From: Pedobacter yonginensis
GTDB lineage: Bacteria > Bacteroidota > Bacteroidia > Sphingobacteriales > Sphingobacteriaceae
Direction: 5' to 3'
Length of the DNA: 64,000 nt
Assembly (NCBI RefSeq): GCF_003173595.1
Contig: NZ_QGNZ01000001.1
Location: forward strand, 682,001-746,000
The notes under the pieces were generated by a model. That model did not search any database. It was not told where the DNA came from and was given only the letters and a program-made list of their open reading frames with translations. Positions 58,619-64,000 of the stretch are shown piece after piece; position 1 is the first letter of the stretch; the number at the start of each line of letters is the position of its first letter. The position numbers and the translations under genes are program-made.

Positions 58619-61600
58619 ATGAATATGACTCTACCAAGTAATTGGTCTGTTTTACCTAGAAAACAGAAATTGTATGCATTTAAGAAACTTGCCTTGTTGA
58701 GTTTCTTTATGATCTTTTTAAGCACAGCGGCTTTTGCACAAAGCGTTGTAAGAGGGGTGATTTTAGATAACGATAAATTGCCTTTAGTTGGTGCCACGAT
58801 ACAGGTATCAGGAACAAGTGCCAAAACCCAAAGTGATGCTGAGGGTAAATATCAAATTAGCGTGCCTTCCACAACTTCAAAGCTAATTGTAAGCTTTGTA
58901 GGTTTTGAAACCCAAACCGTAAGTGTTAATAACCAAACTGTGGTAAACATTACACTGGCCTCACTCAATAACTTAGATGCGGTAGTGGTTGTGGGTTATG
59001 CTTCAGTAAGAAAGAGTGATTTAACAGGAGCAGCAACAACAGTATCGGCAAAGGATTTTAACAAAGGACCGCTTAACGCACCTGATCAGTTAATTCAGGG
59101 TAAAGTTGCTGGTGTTCAAATGATTAATAATAGCGGACAACCAGGGGGTGCTTCTACAGTGAGAATCAGGGGTAACTCTGCCATCACAGGAACAGGGCAA
59201 CCGCTTTACGTTGTGGATGGAGTTGCTTTAGACGGAAGATCGGCAAGACCGTCAGCAAGTGCAGGTATTGGAACCGCACCCGATGGAAACCCGCTGAATT
59301 TCATCAATCCAGCAGACATTGAAGCAATGGAGATTTTAAAAGATGCATCTGCAACCGCAATTTATGGATCGCGTGCGGCTTACGGTGTGGTTTTAATCAC
59401 CACTAAAAGGGGTAAATCTGGAGATACCAAGATCGATTTCAGTGCATCGGCAGGAGTGAGCAATATCGCAAGAAGAGTAGATGTACTTTCTGGCGATGAG
59501 TACCGTGCAGCACTTGCGAAATACGGCTTAACAAACGGAAATTTCGGTTCCAGTGTAGATGCGTTAGACGCAATCACTAGAACAGCCTATAACCAAAACT
59601 ATTCTGTGGGCATAAGCGGTGGTACAAATGGAAACACATTTCGTGCTTCACTTGGATACCAAGATCAACAAGGTATCATCAAAACAACTGATTTTAAGAA
59701 ATACAGTGCAGGTTTTAATGGAAACTTCAAATTTTTGGAAAGCAAAAAGTTAGGTCTGGATGTGAACATGATTAGCAACCAATACTTAGAACAGATTGCA
59801 CCAATTACAACGGATGCGGGTTTTACAGGTAGTTTGATTAGTCAGGCGTTATCGTGGAATCCAACCCAATCTTTTTATAATTCAGACGGTAGCCTGTTTA
59901 TTGATTATGGTTCAACAACCATTAATCCGCTTGCTGCTTTGGCTGCAAATAATGATAAAGCAAAAGTTTCGACCATTTTAGGAAGCGTATCACCTTATTA
60001 TAAAATTACACCTTGGTTGGAGTATCGTATGTTGGCCAGCGTAAATTATAGCACAGGGATCAGAAGAGCATCAACCCGTAGCACTTTAAACCTGCAAGGG
60101 ATTCAACCAGATGGTACTTTCTTGGGTGGCTATGCCAGTTATTCCAATACTGAGTTGGTAACACAACAGTTTACCAATACCTTAAACTTCAACAAAAAAA
60201 TTGTTGGTAATCTTAACTTAAATGCCATCATCGGTTACGAGTATTCCAATTTTATGAATAAAGGAACCGTAAATACAGCAACTGGTTTCGGTAATATTGA
60301 TGCAGATTATACAGATGCCTTTCAAACAACAGCACCTGCAAACCGTACTTTCTCGGCTTTTAACAACCCAACAACCGAACTGCAATCTTATTTTGCAAGG
60401 GCAATTTTTAATTACGACAGCAAGTACATTTTAACAGCCACATTTAGGGCGGATGGTTCTACCAAATTTGGTAAATCTAATCGTTATGGTTACTTCCCTT
60501 CATTTGCTGCTGCTTGGGACATTAAAAAAGAAAGTTTCATGGCCAACACAGAATGGGTAGATCAACTTAAACTTCGCGTAGGCTATGGAAAAACGGGTAA
60601 TCAAGATTTCCCATCCGGCTCTGCGCAACAACGCTATGATTTTGGAAACTCGAACGGTGCACCAACTTTAGTTGCCATCAATAACGCCAATCCAAATCTA
60701 AAATGGCAATCAGACGAGCAATCGAATATTGGAGTAGATTTCGGATTTTTAAAAACCAAGCTTACTGGATCAATTGATTATTTCTACAAGAAAACCAATG
60801 ATTTGTTGTTCCCACAAATTTCATTTGTACCAGCTGTTGGTGGAAATGTGCCAACTTGGGTAAACTTACCAGGCCAAATCATCAATAAGGGTTTAGAATT
60901 GACCCTGAACGGGAATATTTTAGAAACTAAGGACATTTCTTGGTCACTAGGTGGTAATGCTACCTTTATTAAAAACAAAGTTCAAAACATTTCGGGCTTA
61001 ATTAAAACAGGTGCCTTAAACGGACAAGGTTTAAGTGGTGTAACAACTGAGGTTATTCAAAATGGACTTCCATTATTTGCGATGGTGACAAGAGAGTATA
61101 AAGGCTTAGATGCAAATGGTTTCTCAATTTATACAGATGATGGTTTCACAAACTATTATGTGGGCAATCCAAATCCTAAAGTAATTATGGGTTTGAGTAC
61201 TAACTTCAGATACAAAAAACTATCGTTCACGGCGAACTTTAATGGTGCCTTCGGACAAAGCATCTACAACAATACTGCAAACTCTGTTTTGGCAATTTCT
61301 AACTTAGGTACCAGAAACATTTCTTCAGCATTGGTAAGTTTGCCAGTTGCAGAATCGCTTGCAAATCCAATCGCAGCTTCATCAAGATACATAGAGAAAG
61401 GTGATTATTTGAAATTGGCAAATGCGACGTTGAACTATAATTTTGGAAACGTTGGCAAGGCCATCAAATCACTTAACATTTATGTGAATGGTCAAAATTT
61501 ATTCGTAATCACGAATTACACAGGTTTTGACCCAGAGGTGAATGTAAACAAAAGTGTAAGTGGGGTGCCATCAGCAGGGATAGACTATACAGCGTATCCT

Positions 61601-61642
61601 ACTGCAAGAACCTTCAATTTTGGCGTTAATTTTTCTCTTTAA
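58619..61642 (+). CDS. SusC-like TonB-dependent outer-membrane transporter
   Basis: 1007 aa. Signal peptide with a longer n-region, cleavage near AFA-QS (residue 40). Carboxypeptidase-like regulatory domain at about 42-120 ('VRGVILDNDKLPLVGATIQVSG'), plug with 'VVVGYASVRKSDLTGAATTVS', 'LIQGKVAGVQMINNSGQPGGASTVRIRGNSAI' and 'DIEAMEILKDASATAIYGSRAAYGVVLITTKRG' (SusC signature), then a 22-strand barrel ending in 'ARTFNFGVNFSL'. Imports oligosaccharides with SusD using TonB energy. 93 bp after the kinase gene. Confidence 0.96.
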   Translation: MNMTLPSNWSVLPRKQKLYAFKKLALLSFFMIFLSTAAFAQSVVRGVILDNDKLPLVGATIQVSGTSAKTQSDAEGKYQISVPSTTSKLIVSFVGFETQTVSVNNQTVVNITLASLNNLDAVVVVGYASVRKSDLTGAATTVSAKDFNKGPLNAPDQLIQGKVAGVQMINNSGQPGGASTVRIRGNSAITGTGQPLYVVDGVALDGRSARPSASAGIGTAPDGNPLNFINPADIEAMEILKDASATAIYGSRAAYGVVLITTKRGKSGDTKIDFSASAGVSNIARRVDVLSGDEYRAALAKYGLTNGNFGSSVDALDAITRTAYNQNYSVGISGGTNGNTFRASLGYQDQQGIIKTTDFKKYSAGFNGNFKFLESKKLGLDVNMISNQYLEQIAPITTDAGFTGSLISQALSWNPTQSFYNSDGSLFIDYGSTTINPLAALAANNDKAKVSTILGSVSPYYKITPWLEYRMLASVNYSTGIRRASTRSTLNLQGIQPDGTFLGGYASYSNTELVTQQFTNTLNFNKKIVGNLNLNAIIGYEYSNFMNKGTVNTATGFGNIDADYTDAFQTTAPANRTFSAFNNPTTELQSYFARAIFNYDSKYILTATFRADGSTKFGKSNRYGYFPSFAAAWDIKKESFMANTEWVDQLKLRVGYGKTGNQDFPSGSAQQRYDFGNSNGAPTLVAINNANPNLKWQSDEQSNIGVDFGFLKTKLTGSIDYFYKKTNDLLFPQISFVPAVGGNVPTWVNLPGQIINKGLELTLNGNILETKDISWSLGGNATFIKNKVQNISGLIKTGALNGQGLSGVTTEVIQNGLPLFAMVTREYKGLDANGFSIYTDDGFTNYYVGNPNPKVIMGLSTNFRYKKLSFTANFNGAFGQSIYNNTANSVLAISNLGTRNISSALVSLPVAESLANPIAASSRYIEKGDYLKLANATLNYNFGNVGKAIKSLNIYVNGQNLFVITNYTGFDPEVNVNKSVSGVPSAGIDYTAYPTARTFNFGVNFSL

Positions 61643-61659
61643 TTTTAAAAAATACGGAC

Positions 61660-63168
61660 ATGAAAAATAAATATATAATTGGATTAGCTGTGGTGGCCTT
61701 AAGTTTTTCGGCTTGTACCAAGCTAGATGAAAACTTAAACGGTCAGGTAAGCAATTCAGGTGTTGGTGGTGGAAATGTGTCGAGTTTATTGGGCGCAACT
61801 TATGCGGCGATGATTGGTCCCTACCAAGCACCATGGAATTGGTCGGCTTTGCAAGAAGTTACATCTGATGAGCTTATTGTGCCTACCCGTGCAGGCGATT
61901 GGGACGATAATGGTGCATGGCGCTCATTGCACTTGCATAAATGGGCACCTGATCATTCAAGAATCTCTGATGTTTTTAGAGACTTGAATAGTATTTCCTA
62001 TGTAGCAACCAGCGTGTTGGGCGCGAATCCAACCCCAGCACAGGCTGCACAAGCCCGTTTTTTACGTGCCTTTGCTCAGTTTTCTATTCTAGATGGATGG
62101 GGTCAGGTTCCTTATAGAGATGCAGGTGAAGATGTTACTAAACCATCAAGAGTTAGAAATGCAGCCGATGAGATTGCATATTTAATTGCTGAATTAAATG
62201 CCATAATCCCAGATTTACCAAATGGACCAGCAAACTTGGCAAACAAAAATGCAGCTAAAGTGCTGTTAATGAAGGTTTATTTAAATAAAGGTGCTTTTTT
62301 AAATCGTGCTGCACCAACCTTCGATGCTGCAGATATGGCAAAAGTAATTACATTAGCTGATGAGATTGCTACAGGTGGATATGTGTTAAATGCCAACTAT
62401 TTCGATAATTTTGCGCCAACAAATAATGTGCTTTCTCAAGAAAATATCTTCACAGCACAAAACATAGCTGGTTCATCAGGAAGTGATTTAGATGGTCAAT
62501 GGAAATGTACCTTACATTACAATCAAAATCCAAATGGCTACAATGGTTTCTCCTCATTGTCTAACTTTTATAACAAATTCGAAGCGACTGATAAAAGAAG
62601 AGGTAGTGCCTATACCGGTCAAACAAATGTCTCGGGCATAAGAGTTGGTTTCCTTGTAGGCCAACAATTTGATCAAAATGGTGTAGCATTGAAAGATAGA
62701 AAGGGTAATCCATTAGCTTTTACACCAGAAGTGGCCATCATTGAACGCGATCCAAATCACTTGGAAGTTGCAGGTATCCGTGTAATAAAATATCCTATTG
62801 ATTATGCAAATACCGGTTCTAAGAAACCAGATAACGATTGGGTTTATTTCCGTTATTCGGATGTGTTGTTAATGAAGGCCGAAGCCCAATTAAGAACCAG
62901 CCAATCGGCTCCAGCATTAACAATTGTAAATTCATTGAGAACCGTTAGAGGTGCTTCTGCTTTGGGTAGTTTAACATTAGATATTTTATTAGACGAACGC
63001 GGACGTGAATTGTACTGGGAAAGCTTTAGAAGACAAGATTTAATTCGTTTTGGAAAATTCCTTGATGCTTGGCAAGAAAAACCAGCAAGCACAGCGAAAT
63101 ATTTAGTTTTTCCAATTCCAGACAATCAACTGGGTAACCCTAATCTTCAACAAAACCCTGGCTACTAA
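61660..63168 (+). CDS. SusD/RagB-like surface glycan-binding lipoprotein
   Basis: 502 aa lipoprotein; signal with lipobox SFSAC (Cys19). SusD fold: 'WNWSALQEVTSDELIVPTRAGDWDDNGAWRSLHLHKW', 'QARFLRAFAQFSILDGWGQVPYRD', TPR-like helices, and the C-terminal 'SDVLLMKAEAQLRT' ... 'LLDERGRELYWESFRRQDLIRFG' and 'FPIPDNQL' family signatures. Pairs with the upstream SusC (18-bp gap) as the lid of the importer. Confidence 0.96.
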   Translation: MKNKYIIGLAVVALSFSACTKLDENLNGQVSNSGVGGGNVSSLLGATYAAMIGPYQAPWNWSALQEVTSDELIVPTRAGDWDDNGAWRSLHLHKWAPDHSRISDVFRDLNSISYVATSVLGANPTPAQAAQARFLRAFAQFSILDGWGQVPYRDAGEDVTKPSRVRNAADEIAYLIAELNAIIPDLPNGPANLANKNAAKVLLMKVYLNKGAFLNRAAPTFDAADMAKVITLADEIATGGYVLNANYFDNFAPTNNVLSQENIFTAQNIAGSSGSDLDGQWKCTLHYNQNPNGYNGFSSLSNFYNKFEATDKRRGSAYTGQTNVSGIRVGFLVGQQFDQNGVALKDRKGNPLAFTPEVAIIERDPNHLEVAGIRVIKYPIDYANTGSKKPDNDWVYFRYSDVLLMKAEAQLRTSQSAPALTIVNSLRTVRGASALGSLTLDILLDERGRELYWESFRRQDLIRFGKFLDAWQEKPASTAKYLVFPIPDNQLGNPNLQQNPGY

Positions 63169-63191
63169 CAGTTAATAAAGCCAGATTATTT

Positions 63192-63244
63192 AAGGCTGAT
63201 ATTGCGATTATTTATCCTATAATTTAATCGCAATTCAGCCTTTT
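63192..63244 (+). terminator. Strong hairpin terminator after susD
   Basis: Two stacked stems, AAGGCTGA with TCAGCCTT and TTGCGATTA with TAATCGCAA, followed by TTTT. It separates the SusC/SusD genes from the GH65-like gene, although some read-through could occur. Confidence 0.88.
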
Positions 63245-63277
63245 GTTTGCTACACTTCCTTCATAAATGATGTATCT

Positions 63278-64000
63278 ATGAAAAAAAACATATTTGTACT
63301 ACTGCTATTACTCTCTACATTCCATTCAAATGCTCAGGATCCTTGGATACTAAACGCTCAAAAAATAGACCCTAACAAGTATTTTGGGATCACTACCGCC
63401 AATGGGATGATTGGTATTGTTTCATCTCCACAGCCCTTTAAAGTAAAAAATGTTGTGTTGGCAGGCACTTTTGATACTTATGGTCGCGGGCGGGTGAGTA
63501 ATTTTTTAAATGGCTTCAATCTACTTAATATGTACATGGAAATTGATGGGCGAAGATTGGATGAGCAAAACACCAGCAATATGCAACAACAATTGGATAT
63601 GAAGCACGCCGCCTTTACCTCGCAATTAACTTTCGGTAAAAAAGCCAATATTAAATACACCTATTATGCGCTTCGGCATTTGCCCTACACGGTATTAATG
63701 GATGTGACAGTTACCGCGAACGAGGATTTAAAGTTGAGTGCTGCCAGTGTGATGGAAACCCCAGATGCGCTGCGTGACGTAGAAAATTATTACAATGAAA
63801 TCGATCGACCGCATGTAACTTTAAGTTTGCTTACCTCAACAGCCAAAAGCCCGACAGGTAAATTACAACTTTGTGCATCAAATAGTTTTTTGTTTACAGA
63901 GCCACATGCTAGCGAACCAAAAATCATCCACGAAATGTGGGATAACAATAGTCATTTAATGAAGTTTAGCAAAAACTTAAAAGCTGGCGAAAGCTATACT
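63278..64000 (+). CDS. GH65-like (maltose/kojibiose/nigerose-type) enzyme, 3'-truncated by window edge
   Basis: 241 codons are visible from ATG 63278 with no stop before the right edge. A signal peptide is clear (MKKNIFVLLLLLSTFHSNA, cleavage before QDPW). The mature part has 'NKYFGITTANGMIGIVSSPQPFKVKNVVLAGTFDTYGRGRVSNF' and a long beta-sandwich, as in the N-terminal domain of family 65 proteins. Because it is exported, hydrolysis is more likely than phosphorolysis. The substrate should be an alpha-linked glucoside, in keeping with the operon. Confidence 0.8.
   Translation, partial: MKKNIFVLLLLLSTFHSNAQDPWILNAQKIDPNKYFGITTANGMIGIVSSPQPFKVKNVVLAGTFDTYGRGRVSNFLNGFNLLNMYMEIDGRRLDEQNTSNMQQQLDMKHAAFTSQLTFGKKANIKYTYYALRHLPYTVLMDVTVTANEDLKLSAASVMETPDALRDVENYYNEIDRPHVTLSLLTSTAKSPTGKLQLCASNSFLFTEPHASEPKIIHEMWDNNSHLMKFSKNLKAGESYT

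Overview
The window looks like part of a Bacteroidota chromosome, most likely Sphingobacteriaceae (Pedobacter-like). The DNA is AT-rich. SusC/SusD proteins, FucP-type and GPH-type sugar carriers, many secreted glycoside hydrolases and promoter-like TAnnTTTG boxes are present, and there is no obvious Shine-Dalgarno dependence. No rRNA, tRNA, phage, transposase or CRISPR was seen.

Region 1 (2-24497, all + strand) is a long co-directional cluster for rhamnose-, arabinose- and galactose-containing plant glycans. It holds a beta-propeller glycosidase (cut by the left edge), two GH2 beta-galactosidase-like enzymes, a GH106 alpha-L-rhamnosidase-like enzyme, a GH127-like beta-L-arabinofuranosidase and a DUF5703/GH95-like enzyme. 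In its middle is an unusual cytosolic cassette: leaderless solute-binding-like protein, CaiB/BaiF CoA-transferase, a second CoA-transferase, a second leaderless solute-binding-like protein, Gfo/Idh/MocA oxidoreductase, MaoC-like hydratase, FucP-like carrier. No ABC permease or ATPase is present. An SDR with Asn in place of the catalytic Lys and a zinc dehydrogenase follow, separated by a 135-nt stretch without a single G. I read this as a candidate undescribed CoA-dependent sugar or sugar-acid route.

Region 2 (24531-29138, - strand) is araB-araD-araA for L-arabinose. araA is separated from araBD by a non-coding 277-bp tandem duplication.

Region 3 (29424-37107) has a 7TM-DISM hybrid histidine kinase, a receiver protein with an altered phosphoacceptor site, a repeat-rich gap, a GH92 alpha-mannosidase, a YahK-like alcohol dehydrogenase and a PRC-barrel protein.

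Region 4 (37286-51989) appears to be one regulon. An OmpR-type regulator and kinase head an operon with a cytochrome b561-like protein, a small orphan protein, a heavy-metal RND pump fused to a TolC-like protein, and an adaptor lipoprotein. A 36-nt motif (CTTCA-N6-CTTCA-N15-TTTG) lies upstream of this operon. It recurs with identical spacing upstream of a Rieske/thioredoxin/ApbE/DUF4266/DUF3570 operon and upstream of an ArnT-like glycosyltransferase. A four-unit 148-bp hairpin repeat array abuts the second copy.

Region 5 (52043-64000) is an alpha-glucoside, probably sucrose-type, utilisation locus. A LacI regulator is divergent from GH13 alpha-glucosidase, GPH/SLC45-like carrier, GH100-like hydrolase, PfkB fructokinase-like kinase, SusC, SusD and a GH65-like enzyme cut by the right edge. 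LacI-type palindromes lie in the divergent gap.
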